Of a DNA stretch of 64,000 nucleotides, positions 26,423 to 37,113 are shown in pieces. The DNA comes from Acuticoccus kalidii (GTDB lineage: Bacteria; Pseudomonadota; Alphaproteobacteria; Rhizobiales; Amorphaceae), in NCBI RefSeq assembly GCF_021556395.1, contig NZ_JAKGCS010000008.1, positions 127,654 to 191,653 on the forward strand. The letters run 5' to 3'. Position 1 is the stretch's first letter, and the number at the start of each line of letters is the position of its first letter. The position numbers and the translations under genes were made by a program. Under the pieces are notes generated by a model. The model saw only the letters and a list, made by a program, of their open reading frames with translations, did no database searches and was not told the origin of the DNA.

Positions 26423-27666
26423 CCGCGATTTTGGCACTCATCCTGAAATTCGTCGGGGTCGGCTTCCTGATCGTCGCCGCGGTCGGCGTGATGCGCTTCG
26501 CCGATCCCTTCCAGCGGATGCACGCCGCCACCAAGGCGGGCACGCTGGGGGCCGGCCTCGTGGTTCTCGGAACGCTCGTCGGGCAGGGGTCGAGCGACGT
26601 TGCGCTGATGGGATCGCTGACGATCCTCTTCCTCCTCCTCACGGTCCCCGTCGCCGGCCATCTTCTCGGCCGCGCGGCTTATATCTCGGGGACGCCCCTC
26701 GTCGGCCTCACGAGCGGGGACGCCCTCGACGGCATCCTCACCCGCGAAGCCTTGCCGCCGCGCGCCCGCCTCGCCGACGGGGACGCCGTTCCGATGCCGG
26801 CGCTGGCGCCCACCGCGGAGGATGTCGCCTCGCCGGAGGAGCAGACCGCGGAGCCGCGGCCGCTCGAGCGGCTCGCCGACGTCCGTCTCGCCCTCATCCT
26901 CAGCCAGGAGGAGCGGGCCTTCGCCCGCGCCCACGCGATCGCCTGCCGCAACGAGGTTCCGCTGACGGCGCACGCGATTGTCGACAGCCGGACGATCGAG
27001 CTCGCCGAGGACAAGCCCGACGCGCGCGCCCGGATCCGCAAGGCCTGCGCCGCATCGATGGCGGCGCTCCAGGAGCACATGGAAAAGTGCGGCGCGGGTC
27101 TCACCGTCCGCTATGACGAGGGGGTGCCGGAGGCGGTTCTGCGCCATGGGGCGCCGGGGCGCACGCTCTTGGTGGTGCCGCAGGACGGCTGGTTCCATCA
27201 CGGGGTGGAGCCGTTCCACTCGGACCTCAGCTGGGCCCCGGACGGATTGTTGCGGCTTCCCGCCGTGCACGAAGGCCCGATCCTCTATGCCGGCCATCCG
27301 GTGGAGGAGGACGCCGCCCGCGTCGTCCTGCAGGATGGCGGCGAAGAGCACTTGCCCGAGCTCGTCGACTGGGCCCTTCAAAGCCGACTTTGGCCCACCG
27401 AGGAAATCTGGCACGTCGGTTCGCCCGATCCGGCGCGCGCCGAGATCTTCGAGCAGATCGCCAATCGTCACGGCGCGCGCTACACCAAGGCCCCGTCCGA
27501 TCCGAAGAACGCGAACACGCGTGCGGCGATGGTGCGGGTTGCGGACGCGGCGATCATCGGCACCATGCCGCGACCGCTGCGTGCGCGGTGGTATGGTATG
27601 CCCTGGACCGAGCGGATCGCGCCCGGCTTCCGGGGCGACGTGCTCGCGATGGAGACGGCGGGCTGA
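26419..27666 (+). CDS. mrpG: MrpG fused to a tandem USP-like cytoplasmic module
   Basis: Residues 1-88 are a normal MrpG with three membrane segments and MRFADPFQRMHAATKAGTLG. Instead of stopping near residue 110-120, the frame continues to 415 residues. After a Pro/Ala/Glu linker (about 90-150) come two alpha/beta units: one from about 153 (RLALILSQEE...PLTAHAIVDS...TLLVVPQDG) and one from about 280 (PILYAGHP...EIWHVGSPDPARAEIFEQIA). Their pattern resembles universal stress protein folds, though no clear ATP loop is seen. The fusion is continuous, with no frameshift. It may link antiporter assembly or activity to a cytoplasmic signal. Confidence 0.88.
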   Translation: MTAILALILKFVGVGFLIVAAVGVMRFADPFQRMHAATKAGTLGAGLVVLGTLVGQGSSDVALMGSLTILFLLLTVPVAGHLLGRAAYISGTPLVGLTSGDALDGILTREALPPRARLADGDAVPMPALAPTAEDVASPEEQTAEPRPLERLADVRLALILSQEERAFARAHAIACRNEVPLTAHAIVDSRTIELAEDKPDARARIRKACAASMAALQEHMEKCGAGLTVRYDEGVPEAVLRHGAPGRTLLVVPQDGWFHHGVEPFHSDLSWAPDGLLRLPAVHEGPILYAGHPVEEDAARVVLQDGGEEHLPELVDWALQSRLWPTEEIWHVGSPDPARAEIFEQIANRHGARYTKAPSDPKNANTRAAMVRVADAAIIGTMPRPLRARWYGMPWTERIAPGFRGDVLAMETAG

Positions 27667-27671
27667 CATCG

Positions 27672-29180
27672 ATGGCGCGGGTTCGTCCCGCGCCGCACTT
27701 TCGAGGGGGGCGCGTGCGGGACCGATCGTCGACGGATTTCTGGCTCCGGCTCGACCGGCGCGTCTCGCTCACGACGCTTCTGCCCCTCACGATCGCGCTC
27801 GCGATGTTCGTCGTCGCGTTCGGCTCCACCCAGATCGGTGTGCGCGTGCTGCGCGCCTCGGAGGAAGGGGCGCTCCGCGACCAGGCCGTCGTCTATCTCG
27901 ACGCGGTGGCGGGGGCGATCGCCTCGGCCATTCCGGGCGGTTCGGAGCGGGTCGCCGAAGCGGCCTCGCAGCTTCTCGTCTATCGCACCGCGCTCCTCGA
28001 AGAGGCGATGGCGGTGCGGTGGGTCGATGCCGACGGCGAGACGCAAACCGTGGTGATCGCCGAGACCGACGAGGCGATCCTGCGCGCCAATCTCGACGAG
28101 GCGGCGCGCGCATCCGATGGTCTCACCCGGGTGATCTTCAATCGCGGCGAATCGCAGGCCGAGGCGACGCGCACCTATCGGAGCCCCGCCGGCCCCTTCG
28201 CCATCACCGCGACGTTCGATGCCCGCGCCGTCTTCGAGGAGACGCGGCGCGCCGAGCTCGTCGCGCTCGTGATCGACATGGTCGTCGCGATCTTCGCCGC
28301 GCTCACGACCTATTTCCTGACCCGCCGCATCCTGCGCCCGCTCGACGGTTTCATCGCACGCCTCGCCGACGAGGGCGGCGGCGCCCGTGGTCCGCGCCTT
28401 CAGGGCACGGAGCTCACCCGTCTCGAAGCGGCGCTCGCATTGCGCGAACGCTCCGAGGCGGCGCGCCATCAGGCGCTGTCCGTCGCTGCCGAGCGCGAGC
28501 GCGACGCGGTGCTCGCGCGCCTCGCGGCGACCCTCGCCCACGAGGTGCGCAACCCGCTCGCCGGGCTGATGAACGCGGTGTCGACGATCCGCCGCTATGG
28601 CGACGATCCCGACGTGCGCCACCGCAATGTCGAGCTCCTCGCCCGCGGTCTCGATTCGATCGCCTCGATCGTCGACGTGACGCTCGCCGCCTATCGCCGC
28701 CGCTCCGGCCGGCGACGCCTCACCGGCCACGAGATCCGTGAGATCGACCTCCTCGTCGCCACCCAGGCGCGCCACGCCGAGGTCGAAATCAAATGGGACG
28801 TCGATGCGAACGATGCGATCGACACCGACGCCGACGGGCTGCGCCAGATTCTTCTCAACCTCATCCTCAATGCGATCCGCGCCGCGCCGCGCGGCAGTGC
28901 GGTCACGGTGTCGCTGACGGTTTCCATGGCGGCCGGGCGAAGCCATGTGACGGTGAAGGATCAGGGAGAAGGCATGTCACCGGCACAGATCGCAGCGCTC
29001 ACCGGCGGTGGAGGGGAGACGATCGAGCACGAGCGCAGTATCGGCATCTGGCTCGTCGCGAACCTCGTGGAGCAGATCGGCGCCGAACTTGCGATCGAGA
29101 GCGTGCCGGGTGAGGGCACCGCGATCAGCGTCATCATTCCGGGAGCCGCCGCGACGCGGACAGCCAAGGAGGGCGGATGA
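27672..29180 (+). CDS. Membrane sensor histidine kinase, NtrB-like
   Basis: The 502-residue kinase has a membrane segment near 36-56, a periplasmic region of about 140 residues with no recognised fold, and a second segment near 196-216. A HAMP-like/coiled linker follows, then the phosphorylation helix LAHEVRNPLAG (His290), N-box LNLILNAIRAAP, and the G boxes DQGEGM and GIWLVANL. It starts five bases after mrpG and overlaps the response regulator by 4 bp. It should phosphorylate that regulator. The ligand is unknown; sodium, pH or an osmotic signal would suit the locus. Confidence 0.9.
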   Translation: MARVRPAPHFRGGRVRDRSSTDFWLRLDRRVSLTTLLPLTIALAMFVVAFGSTQIGVRVLRASEEGALRDQAVVYLDAVAGAIASAIPGGSERVAEAASQLLVYRTALLEEAMAVRWVDADGETQTVVIAETDEAILRANLDEAARASDGLTRVIFNRGESQAEATRTYRSPAGPFAITATFDARAVFEETRRAELVALVIDMVVAIFAALTTYFLTRRILRPLDGFIARLADEGGGARGPRLQGTELTRLEAALALRERSEAARHQALSVAAERERDAVLARLAATLAHEVRNPLAGLMNAVSTIRRYGDDPDVRHRNVELLARGLDSIASIVDVTLAAYRRRSGRRRLTGHEIREIDLLVATQARHAEVEIKWDVDANDAIDTDADGLRQILLNLILNAIRAAPRGSAVTVSLTVSMAAGRSHVTVKDQGEGMSPAQIAALTGGGGETIEHERSIGIWLVANLVEQIGAELAIESVPGEGTAISVIIPGAAATRTAKEGG

Positions 29181-30565
29181 CCGGAGCGGTCCCCAACCTC
29201 CTTCTCGTCGAGGATGACGAGATCCTCGGCGCCTCGCTCGAGGATCGGCTGAGCCTCGAGGGGTTCGCCGTTACCTGGGTCCATAGCGCGCGGGAGGCGG
29301 CGCGCGCGATCCGAAAGCTCCGCCCCGATATCGTCGTCTGCGACATCCGCCTTCCCGACGGCGACGGGGACGATGTGATGCGCGATCAGTTCCAGTCGGT
29401 CGGGATGGTGCCGATCGTGTTCATGACCGCCTTCGGCTCGATCGATCAGGCCGTGCGCCTCGTGCGGGAGGGGGCGTGGCACTACATCACGAAGCCCTTC
29501 GCCGTCGAGGATCTGATCGAAACGCTCAATGCCGCCGTCGGGCGGACCGCCGAGGTGGTCGCGCAAGAGAGTGACCCGGCCGGCTCCGACACGACGCTCG
29601 GCGTCTCGCCCGCGATGATCAGCCTCGCGAAGACGCTGGCGCGAGTCGCCGATACCGACCTTCCCGTCCTCCTCCTCGGCGAAACCGGAACCGGCAAGGA
29701 GGTGGCCGCGCGCTATCTCCACGGGGTCGGTGCGAGGGCGGAGCGCCCGTTCGTCCCGGTCAATTGCGGCGCGCTCCAGGCCGACCTCACCGAATCCATC
29801 ATTTTCGGCCATGAGAAGGGCGCCTTCACCGGCGCGAGCGGGGCGCATATGGGCGTCGCGGAAGAGACCGGAGAGGGGACGCTCTTTCTCGACGAAGTCG
29901 GCGAGTTGCCGCTGTCGGTGCAGGTCAAATTGCTGCGTCTCTTGGAGACCGGCGAATTCCGCCGCCTCGGCGGCTCCCGCAATCTCGCCTTTCGCGGCCG
30001 CGTCGTCTGCGCGACCAACCGCGATCTCGCCAAGATGGTCGCCGAGGGCACCTTTCGCGAGGATCTCTGGTTCCGAATCAACGTCGTGACCTGCACGCTC
30101 GCCCCGTTGCGCGAGCGGCCCGCCGATATCGAGCGACACCTCACCACCCAACTCGCGCGGGCCGCGAGCCGGTTCGGGCGGCCGGACCTCGCGCTCGGCG
30201 CCGATGCGCTCGCTTTGGCCCGTCAGCACGCGTGGGCCGGCAATGTGCGCGAGTTGATCAATCGGGTCGACCGGGCGGTGGCGCTCTGTGACGGCGACAC
30301 GGTGGGCGCGGTGGATCTCTTTCCCGAAAAAAGCGGCGTCACCGCGACCGGCGAGGGGGCATCCGGCGAGGGCGCGGTCGGATCCGAAGCCTCGTTGTCG
30401 GAGGTGCGGCGGGCGGCCGAGCGGGAGCACATCCTGCGGGCCCTCGACCGCACCGACGGCGTCCAGAGCGAGGCCGCGAAGCGCCTCGGCATCTCGCGGA
30501 CGACCTTGTGGGAGAAGATGACCCGTTACGGCCTTACCAGCCGCTCCGACGACGATCGGACGTGA
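29177..30565 (+). CDS. Sigma-54-dependent response regulator, NtrC family
   Basis: The 462-residue protein has a receiver domain (acid pocket Asp13/Asp14, phospho-acceptor Asp56), then an AAA+ domain with Walker A GETGTGKE, the sigma-54 contact loop GAFTGA (from residue 215), and Walker B GTLFLDEVGELP. It ends with a Fis-type helix-turn-helix (AAKRLGISRTTLWEKM). All parts needed to activate a -24/-12 promoter are present. It is the last gene of the mrp string, which itself begins with such a promoter. Convergent with the ABC exporter genes. Confidence 0.93.
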   Translation: MTGAVPNLLLVEDDEILGASLEDRLSLEGFAVTWVHSAREAARAIRKLRPDIVVCDIRLPDGDGDDVMRDQFQSVGMVPIVFMTAFGSIDQAVRLVREGAWHYITKPFAVEDLIETLNAAVGRTAEVVAQESDPAGSDTTLGVSPAMISLAKTLARVADTDLPVLLLGETGTGKEVAARYLHGVGARAERPFVPVNCGALQADLTESIIFGHEKGAFTGASGAHMGVAEETGEGTLFLDEVGELPLSVQVKLLRLLETGEFRRLGGSRNLAFRGRVVCATNRDLAKMVAEGTFREDLWFRINVVTCTLAPLRERPADIERHLTTQLARAASRFGRPDLALGADALALARQHAWAGNVRELINRVDRAVALCDGDTVGAVDLFPEKSGVTATGEGASGEGAVGSEASLSEVRRAAEREHILRALDRTDGVQSEAAKRLGISRTTLWEKMTRYGLTSRSDDDRT

Positions 30566-30577
30566 GACAGGCCGCGC

Positions 30578-31702
30578 TCAGGTCATCTCGCTGATGGTGG
30601 AGCGGAAACGCAGGAGCGCCAGGGTGAAGAGCGCGCCACCTATGATCGCCATCGCCACGAGCTGCGGCCAGACCACATCGATGCCCGCCCCGCGATAGAG
30701 GATCGCCTGGGCGAGGATCACGAAGTGCGTCGTCGGCGCGGCGAGCATGATCGTCTGCACAAATTCCGGCATGCTCTCTCGCGCCGTCATCCCGCCCGAC
30801 AGCATCTGCAGCGGCAGGAGGGTGAGGATCAGGAGAAGCCCGAATTGCGGCATCGAGCGCGCGAGGGTGGCGAGGAAGATCCCCATCGACGTCGTCGCGA
30901 AGAGGAGGAGGGCGGCGCCCGCCACGAAAAGCGGGACCGACCCGGAGATCGGCACCGCGAGGAATCCCTCGACGACGACGAGGAGAGAAAGGCTCGCCGC
31001 GACGAGAACCACGAGCCCCATCGACCAGATCTTCGACACCATGATCTCGAACGGCGTCACCGGCATGACGAGGAGATGCTCGATCGTGCCGTGCTCGCGC
31101 TCGCGGATGAGGGCGGCGCCGGTGAGGACGATCGACAGCATCGTCACGTTGTTGATGATCTCCATGATCGAGCCGAACCATGTCTTGTCGAGGGTCGGAT
31201 TGAAGCGGGAGCGGAGGGTGAGATCGATCGGCAGCCCGGACGCCGATCGGTGGCGTTCGGCGTAGGCGGCGACGGTGTCGGAGATGATGGTCTGGATGTA
31301 GCCGGACCCGGTGAAGGCCTGCGAGATCCGCGTCGCGTCGACATTGAGCTGAACCGCCGGCCGCCGCCCGGCGAGAACGTCGCGCTGGAAATTCGGCGGG
31401 ATGACGAGGGCGAACGTCGCCTCGCCCTCGTCCATCAGCCGGTCCATCTCGCTCTCGCTCGTCAGGATCGGCGCCGTGAAATAAGGCGGAAAGAACGAAT
31501 CCGTGATCCGCACCGAAAGCTGCGACTGATCGTGGTCGACGATCGCGATCGGTGCGCGATTGAGTGTCTCCGGCACCGCCGTCGCGCCGCTATAGACGGC
31601 GAGCGAGAACGCGTAGACGACGAGGATCATCATCGTCGGATCGCGCAGGAGATTGCGCAGCTCCTTCACCCCGAGATTGATGATGTTGAGAAGCGTCCGC
31701 AT
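30578..31702 (-). CDS. yhhJ: ABC-2 type permease, YhhJ-like
   Basis: The 374-residue protein has one N-terminal membrane segment, a large extracytoplasmic domain (about 50-175) and five C-terminal segments, as in YhhJ. EREHGTIEHLLVMPVTP is the family's coupling region. It is the second permease of the HlyD-RbbA-YhhJ exporter. The ATG at 31702 shares its first base with the rbbA stop (TGATG), so the frame extending further upstream is not used. Confidence 0.9.
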   Translation of the reverse strand: MRTLLNIINLGVKELRNLLRDPTMMILVVYAFSLAVYSGATAVPETLNRAPIAIVDHDQSQLSVRITDSFFPPYFTAPILTSESEMDRLMDEGEATFALVIPPNFQRDVLAGRRPAVQLNVDATRISQAFTGSGYIQTIISDTVAAYAERHRSASGLPIDLTLRSRFNPTLDKTWFGSIMEIINNVTMLSIVLTGAALIREREHGTIEHLLVMPVTPFEIMVSKIWSMGLVVLVAASLSLLVVVEGFLAVPISGSVPLFVAGAALLLFATTSMGIFLATLARSMPQFGLLLILTLLPLQMLSGGMTARESMPEFVQTIMLAAPTTHFVILAQAILYRGAGIDVVWPQLVAMAIIGGALFTLALLRFRSTISEMT

Positions 31703-34497
31703 CACCGATCCTGTTTCGGCAGGAGAGCGGCGGTGAGGCCGAGAAGGACCGGCGCCGCGACGAGGAGCGGCAGGAAGGCCGGATAGAGCTCGGCAAATCC
31801 GAGCCCCTTGGAAAAGGCGCCGCGCGCGATCACCAGGAAATAACTGGTCGGGTAGACCTCGCCGATGAGCCGGCCGACACCCTGAAGCGACGAGACCGGA
31901 TCGATCATGCCGGAGAAGTTGACCGCCGGCAGGATCGTCAGGATCGCGGTGCCGAAGACCGCGGCGATCTGGCTCTTCATGAAGGTCGAGATGAGGAGCC
32001 CGATCGCGGTGGAGCAGCACAGATAGAGCACGGCGCCGAGGAGGAGGGTCGGCAGGCTTCCCGTGAGCGGGACGCCGAGAAGGCCGACGGCGAGCACGAC
32101 CAGCGTGAGGAAGCTGACCATCGAGACGGCGACGTAGGGGATCTGCTTGCCGAGCAAAAACTCGATCCGCGTCGTCGGCGTCACGTAGAAATTGACGATC
32201 GAGCCGAGTTCCTTTTCGCGCACGACGCTGAGCGCGGCGAGCATCGCCGGGATCAGCATCATCAGAACCGGGATCACCCCCGGCACGATTGCGATGATGC
32301 TCTTGACGGAGGGATTATAGCGATAGCGCAGCTCGATCGTCGCGAGCGGGGCGATCCGATCGCCATAACCCGCCTCGGTCGCGCGGGTCTGGAGCCAGTG
32401 GGCATGCATCCCCTGGACGTAACCGGAGATGGTCTCGGCCCGCGTCGGCATCGCCCCGTCGATCCAGGCGGCGACGGAGACCGGGGCGCCGCGCTCGATA
32501 TCCCGCGCGAAACCCGGCGGAATCTCGATGGCGAGGCTGATCTCGCCCGCCCGCATCCGCGCGTCGATCTCGTCATAGGAATAGGCGGGCTCGGTGGCGA
32601 TGAAATAGCGCGAGCCCTGAAGCTCGCCGATATAGTCGCGGCTGCGCGCGGTCTGATCGCGGTCAAGGACGACGAATTTCAGCCCCTCGACGTCGAAGCT
32701 GATGCCGTAGCCCATCACGAACATCAGGATGACGCTGCCGAGAAGGGCGAGCGTCAGGCGGATCGGATCGCGCGTCAGCTCGAGCGCCTCGCGGTGGGAA
32801 TAACTGAAAACACGCCGCGGATCGAAATGCCGGCGTGCGCGGGGTGCGCGCGGCGCGGCGGCCGGTGTGTCGTCGATGGTTGGCGGTGGGGGCGCGATGG
32901 TGCCGGCGCCGGACGCCGCCTCGAGCCGCGCGATGAACGCGTCCTCCAGCGAGCCGCCGCCTTGGGCTTCGACCAGCGCCGCCGGCGTGTCGGTGACGAG
33001 CACCTTGCCGGCGTGCATCAAGGCGATGCGGTCGCACCGCTCCGCCTCGTTCATGAAGTGGGTGGAGATGAAGATCGTCACCCCGTCCTTGCGGGAGAGG
33101 TCGGCGAGGATGCGCCAGAACGCGGCGCGGGCGACCGGATCGACGCCCGAGGTCGGCTCGTCGAGGATGAGGATTTCCGGCGCGTGGATCATCGCCACCG
33201 CGAGCGACAGGCGCTGGCGATGGCCGAGGGGAAGGTCGTCGGGATAAAGGCCCTCGACGCCGCGAAGGTCGAAGCGGTCGATCATCTCGGCGACGCGCCG
33301 TGGCCGCTCGGCCGCCGGCAGATGAAAGAGGCGGGCGTGAAGCTCCAGATTCTGGCGGACCGAGAGCTCGCTATAGAGGGAAAAAGCCTGCGACATGTAG
33401 CCGACGCGCCGACGCGTCTCGATGTCGTCCGGCTCGACGGCATGGCCGAAGAGGCGCGCCTCGCCTTCGCTCGCGGGCAGAAGGCCGGTCAACATCTTCA
33501 TCGTCGTGGTCTTGCCGCAACCGTTGGAGCCGAGAAAGCCGAAGATCTCGCCCTTTTCGATCCGGAACGAGGCGTGATCGACGGCCGTGAAGTCGCCGAA
33601 GCGCTTGGTGAGGCCCTCAGCCTCGATTGCGATCGGACCGTCTCCGTCGCGCGCCGGGGCGATCGTCACCTCGCGATAGCCGGCTCGCTTGTCCTCCGGC
33701 AGGAGCGCGATGAAGGCGGCCTCCAGCGAGGCGGTTCCGGTGCGCTCGAGGAACGCATCGGGCGTGCCCTCGGCGAGGATCTTGCCATCGTCCATCGCGA
33801 TCAGCCGGCGAAAGCGCGCCGCCTCCTCCATATAGGCGGTGGCGACGACGACGCTCATTTGCGGCCGTGTCGCGCGGATATGGTCGATGAGATCCCAGAA
33901 CTGGCGGCGTGACAGGGGATCGACGCCGGTCGTCGGCTCGTCGAGGATGAGAAGGTCCGGGTCGTGGACGAGGGCGCAGCAAAGGCCGAGCTTCTGCTTC
34001 ATGCCGCCGGAGAGCTTGCCGGCCGGCCGGTCGAGAAAAGGGGCGAGGCCCGTGCTTTCCGTGAGGTCGGCGATGCGGCGTGTCCGCTCCGCCCGGTCGT
34101 GACCGAAGAGGCGGGCGAAAAAGTCGATATTCTCGCGGACGGATAGGGTCGGATAGAGGTTCTTGCCGAGCCCTTGCGGCATATAGGCGATCTGAGGGCA
34201 GGCGCTTTGCCTGTGGCCGGCGTTCGCCATATCGCCGCCGAGCACCTCCACCGTGCCGCTCTCGATCCGCCGAGCGCCGGCGATCAGCGAGAAGAGCGTC
34301 GACTTGCCGACACCGTCGGGGCCGATGAAGCCGACGATGTCCCGCGCCGCGATGTCGAGGTTGATATCGTCGAGGGCGCGTTTCGAGCCATGGTGGAAGC
34401 CGACATTTCGGAGGCGGACGACGGGGGAGGCCGCGCCCTCGCCGTCGGCCGCCCCGCCGCTCACTGGGGCAGCCTTATCGCGAGATCGTCCGGCCAT
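31702..34497 (-). CDS. rbbA: RbbA/YhiH-type fused ATPase-permease
   Basis: The 931-residue protein joins two ABC ATPase domains to an ABC-2 permease. First Walker A GPDGVGKS is at residues 59-66, followed by [11 protein letters not shown] and DEPTTGVDP. The second ATPase has GSNGCGKT near 325 and DEPTSGVDP. The permease begins near residue 560, with six membrane segments and a large periplasmic domain. In E. coli the homologue was named for ribosome association; the domain layout here says exporter. The start overlaps the hlyD-like gene by 37 bp. Confidence 0.9.
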   Translation of the reverse strand: MAGRSRDKAAPVSGGAADGEGAASPVVRLRNVGFHHGSKRALDDINLDIAARDIVGFIGPDGVGKSTLFSLIAGARRIESGTVEVLGGDMANAGHRQSACPQIAYMPQGLGKNLYPTLSVRENIDFFARLFGHDRAERTRRIADLTESTGLAPFLDRPAGKLSGGMKQKLGLCCALVHDPDLLILDEPTTGVDPLSRRQFWDLIDHIRATRPQMSVVVATAYMEEAARFRRLIAMDDGKILAEGTPDAFLERTGTASLEAAFIALLPEDKRAGYREVTIAPARDGDGPIAIEAEGLTKRFGDFTAVDHASFRIEKGEIFGFLGSNGCGKTTTMKMLTGLLPASEGEARLFGHAVEPDDIETRRRVGYMSQAFSLYSELSVRQNLELHARLFHLPAAERPRRVAEMIDRFDLRGVEGLYPDDLPLGHRQRLSLAVAMIHAPEILILDEPTSGVDPVARAAFWRILADLSRKDGVTIFISTHFMNEAERCDRIALMHAGKVLVTDTPAALVEAQGGGSLEDAFIARLEAASGAGTIAPPPPTIDDTPAAAPRAPRARRHFDPRRVFSYSHREALELTRDPIRLTLALLGSVILMFVMGYGISFDVEGLKFVVLDRDQTARSRDYIGELQGSRYFIATEPAYSYDEIDARMRAGEISLAIEIPPGFARDIERGAPVSVAAWIDGAMPTRAETISGYVQGMHAHWLQTRATEAGYGDRIAPLATIELRYRYNPSVKSIIAIVPGVIPVLMMLIPAMLAALSVVREKELGSIVNFYVTPTTRIEFLLGKQIPYVAVSMVSFLTLVVLAVGLLGVPLTGSLPTLLLGAVLYLCCSTAIGLLISTFMKSQIAAVFGTAILTILPAVNFSGMIDPVSSLQGVGRLIGEVYPTSYFLVIARGAFSKGLGFAELYPAFLPLLVAAPVLLGLTAALLPKQDR

Positions 34498-35531
34498 GCC
34501 GCATCGGGGTCGAGGCGGATGGTGGCGACGCCCGGAAGGCCCGTCTTCACGTATTGGATGTACGTCTTGAGGAGCGACGGATCGATGCGCGCCTTGATCC
34601 GAAATGTCAGCTTTTCGCGCTCTTCCTCCGTTTCCACCGTCTTCGGCGTGAATTGCGCGACGCTCGCCACATAGGTGACGGTCGCGGGGATGACGTATTC
34701 CGGCGCCGCGTCGAGAACGATGCGCGCCTCGGTGCCGATCGCGATGCGGCCGGCCTCGGAGGTCGGCAAAAAGAGGGTCATGTAGACGTCGGTGAGGTCG
34801 ACGAGGTTGAGGATGGTCGCGCCTGAGGCGACGACCTCGCCGGGCCGTGCGACGAGATATTGGATCCGCCCCTCGCGGGGAGAGGTGAGGACGGCATCGG
34901 CGAGATCGGCCTCGATCCGCTCGATCGTCGCCTCCGCCGCGTCGACCTTCGCCTTCGCCATGACGACGCCGGATTGGGCCGAGGTGATTCCGGCCTTCGT
35001 CGCCGCGACCTGGGCTTCCGCGGCTGCGACGATGGCGGTCGCGCCTTGGTGGGTGGCGTCGGCCTCGTCCTGTTGGGCGATCGGGGCGGTGTTGCGGCGC
35101 ACGAGCTGGGTGACGCGGTCGAGCGTCTTCTTGGCGATGTCGAGCTCGGCCTCGCGCTGCTTGAGGACAGCCTCGGAGGCCCGTTGCTCGGCCTCGGCCT
35201 GGGTGACTTGCTCGTTTGCGGTATCGACGCCGATCTTGGCTTGCGCGAGGAGGGCCTGCGCCTCGCGCAACTGCGCCCGTAGCGTCGCCGTGTCCATCCT
35301 GGCGAGCACCTGGCCGACGGCGACGTCCTCGCCCTCGTCGACCAGGATATCCTCGATCCGCCCGCCGGTCTTGGCGGCGACGTCGATCTCGACCGCCTCG
35401 ATCCGGCCATTCGATGCCGCAAAGCCCGCGGGAACCCCGCTCGGGCGTAGCTGCAGCCAGACGAGATAGGCGACGATCCCAAGGACCGCGATCACCAAGA
35501 CGGGGCGTAAGACTCTACGGGTGGTGATCAT
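34461..35531 (-). CDS. HlyD-family membrane fusion protein, YhiI-like
   Basis: The 356-residue adaptor has an N-terminal membrane anchor (residues 9-27), a biotinyl-lipoyl-like segment, a long alpha-helical hairpin (about 75-210) and a beta-barrel domain. It would bridge the RbbA/YhhJ inner-membrane exporter to an outer-membrane channel; no TolC-like gene is in the window. First gene of the three-gene operon, with a perfect TATAAT box upstream. Confidence 0.9.
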   Translation of the reverse strand: MITTRRVLRPVLVIAVLGIVAYLVWLQLRPSGVPAGFAASNGRIEAVEIDVAAKTGGRIEDILVDEGEDVAVGQVLARMDTATLRAQLREAQALLAQAKIGVDTANEQVTQAEAEQRASEAVLKQREAELDIAKKTLDRVTQLVRRNTAPIAQQDEADATHQGATAIVAAAEAQVAATKAGITSAQSGVVMAKAKVDAAEATIERIEADLADAVLTSPREGRIQYLVARPGEVVASGATILNLVDLTDVYMTLFLPTSEAGRIAIGTEARIVLDAAPEYVIPATVTYVASVAQFTPKTVETEEEREKLTFRIKARIDPSLLKTYIQYVKTGLPGVATIRLDPDAAWPDDLAIRLPQ

Positions 35532-35576
35532 GGGCGGTCAGCCTCTCATGAAACCGGGCCGGGATGATGACACGGA

Positions 35577-35582
35577 ATTATA
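35577..35582 (-). promoter_or_regulatory. Consensus -10 box upstream of the HlyD-RbbA-YhhJ operon
   Basis: TATAAT is read on the minus strand, 45 bases before the hlyD-like ATG. I see no good -35 box at 16-18 bases, so an activator may be needed. A perfect TATAAT is rare in such GC-rich DNA. Confidence 0.4.
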
Positions 35583-35666
35583 AAGGCATTCGCCCCCTTT
35601 GGCTCGGTCGCAAACGCCGGTTCGATTCGCATTGACGCAAATCAGATGCCGCCCGCCCGTGTGCGG

Positions 35667-36854
35667 TCATCCAATGCGTTCGTGTCGCACCGTATGCCGC
35701 GCGACCGCGTCCTCGTCCACGTCGACGCCGAGGCCGGGACCGGTCGGAATGGTGAGGCATTCGTCCTCGATGACGAATTTCTGTTTCACGAGGTCGTCGC
35801 GCAGCGGATTATAGGTGCGGTCGAACTCGATCATCGTCTCGTTCTGAAGAGGGACCGGGTTCGCCGTGTAGGGCGCGCGCGGCACGATGGCGAGCGCCTG
35901 AAGCGCCGCCGCCACGGCGACGCCCGAGCCCCAGACGTGCGGCACCACCATGATGTTGTGCGCGCTCGCGAGGGCGAGGATGTTCCGCCACTCGGTGAAG
36001 CCGCCGCACGCGCAAATGTCGGGCTGGACGATGTCGACACAGCCTTCGCCGATGAGGTCGCGAAAGCCGTAGCGGGTGAACTCCGCCTCGCCCCCGGCGA
36101 TCGGCACGTCGAGCGCGGCGCGCAAGCGGCGATAGCCCGCCCGATCCTCCGGCACGACGGGTTCCTCGAACCACAGGAAGCCGAGCTCTTCCATCGCCCG
36201 CCCGATGCGGATCGCCGCCGACGCCGTGTAGGCGTGGTTCGCGTCGACCATGATGTCGACATCCTCGCCGAGCGTCGTCCGCACGAGGCGCATACGCTCG
36301 ATATCGTCCTTGATGGGAAGGAGGCCGATCTTCATCTTCACCGCGCCGACGCCGGTGGCGCGGATCCGCTTCACCTCCTCCTCGAGCTTGGCGAGCATCG
36401 TCGGCCGGTCCTGATAATCGGGCGGATAATAGCAGCCGGTGCCGTAGGCGCGGACGCGGGTGCGGATCGCGCCGCCGAGAAGGGCGTGAACCGGGCGGCC
36501 GACCTCTTTGCCGAAAATGTCCCACAGGGCGATGTCGATCGCGCTCAGCGCTTCGACATATGCGCCCTTCTGACCGAAATCGCGGGTGCGGCTATAGAGC
36601 TCCTCGAAGATCGCCGTCGGGGCGGTCGGATCGCGTCCGAGGAGCTTGGGGCCGAGAACGTCGCGGATGCAGGCGGCCGGTGGCTCGGGCGGGCCGTATT
36701 GCCCGCCTTCGCCCCAACCGACGGTCCCGTCGCTCGACGTGATGCGGACGAGAAGGCTCGAGCGCTCGTCGAAATATTCCTGCGATGAATAAAAGCTGCC
36801 CGCGCCGCTCTTCACTTTGAGGACGTAGGTGTCGATGCGTGTGATTTCGGCCAT
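35667..36854 (-). CDS. Mandelate racemase/muconate-lactonizing enzyme family protein
   Basis: The 395-residue enolase-superfamily enzyme has the catalytic KMKIG motif (Lys-x-Lys) near residue 173, metal ligands in VDANHAY, FEEPV and GGEAE, and a late HVWGSG His. These place it in the mandelate-racemase subgroup, which acts on alpha-hydroxy acids and sugar acids, often as dehydratases. The exact substrate is unclear. Divergent from a second enolase-superfamily gene. Confidence 0.88.
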   Translation of the reverse strand: MAEITRIDTYVLKVKSGAGSFYSSQEYFDERSSLLVRITSSDGTVGWGEGGQYGPPEPPAACIRDVLGPKLLGRDPTAPTAIFEELYSRTRDFGQKGAYVEALSAIDIALWDIFGKEVGRPVHALLGGAIRTRVRAYGTGCYYPPDYQDRPTMLAKLEEEVKRIRATGVGAVKMKIGLLPIKDDIERMRLVRTTLGEDVDIMVDANHAYTASAAIRIGRAMEELGFLWFEEPVVPEDRAGYRRLRAALDVPIAGGEAEFTRYGFRDLIGEGCVDIVQPDICACGGFTEWRNILALASAHNIMVVPHVWGSGVAVAAALQALAIVPRAPYTANPVPLQNETMIEFDRTYNPLRDDLVKQKFVIEDECLTIPTGPGLGVDVDEDAVARHTVRHERIG

Positions 36855-37113
36855 TTCGGTCGTCTTTTCCGCCCGTTCTGGGGTGTTTCCTCGGGATGCC
36901 GAAATCGGTCCGTGGCGGAGCCGCCATCTCGAAATCGGCGTTTGTTCATGAGGTTAGCGCATTGGATTTCGGTCTGGAAAGCGCGTTCGCTGGCATGGAC
37001 TGGCGCACCGCGCGATTGCCGCGATATCGTCTCGCCACAGGGTGCGATCGATTGCACCGATCGCGACGCCCCACGAAAAACGCCTCGGAAACAACCCAAG
37101 GACCACTCGCCCC

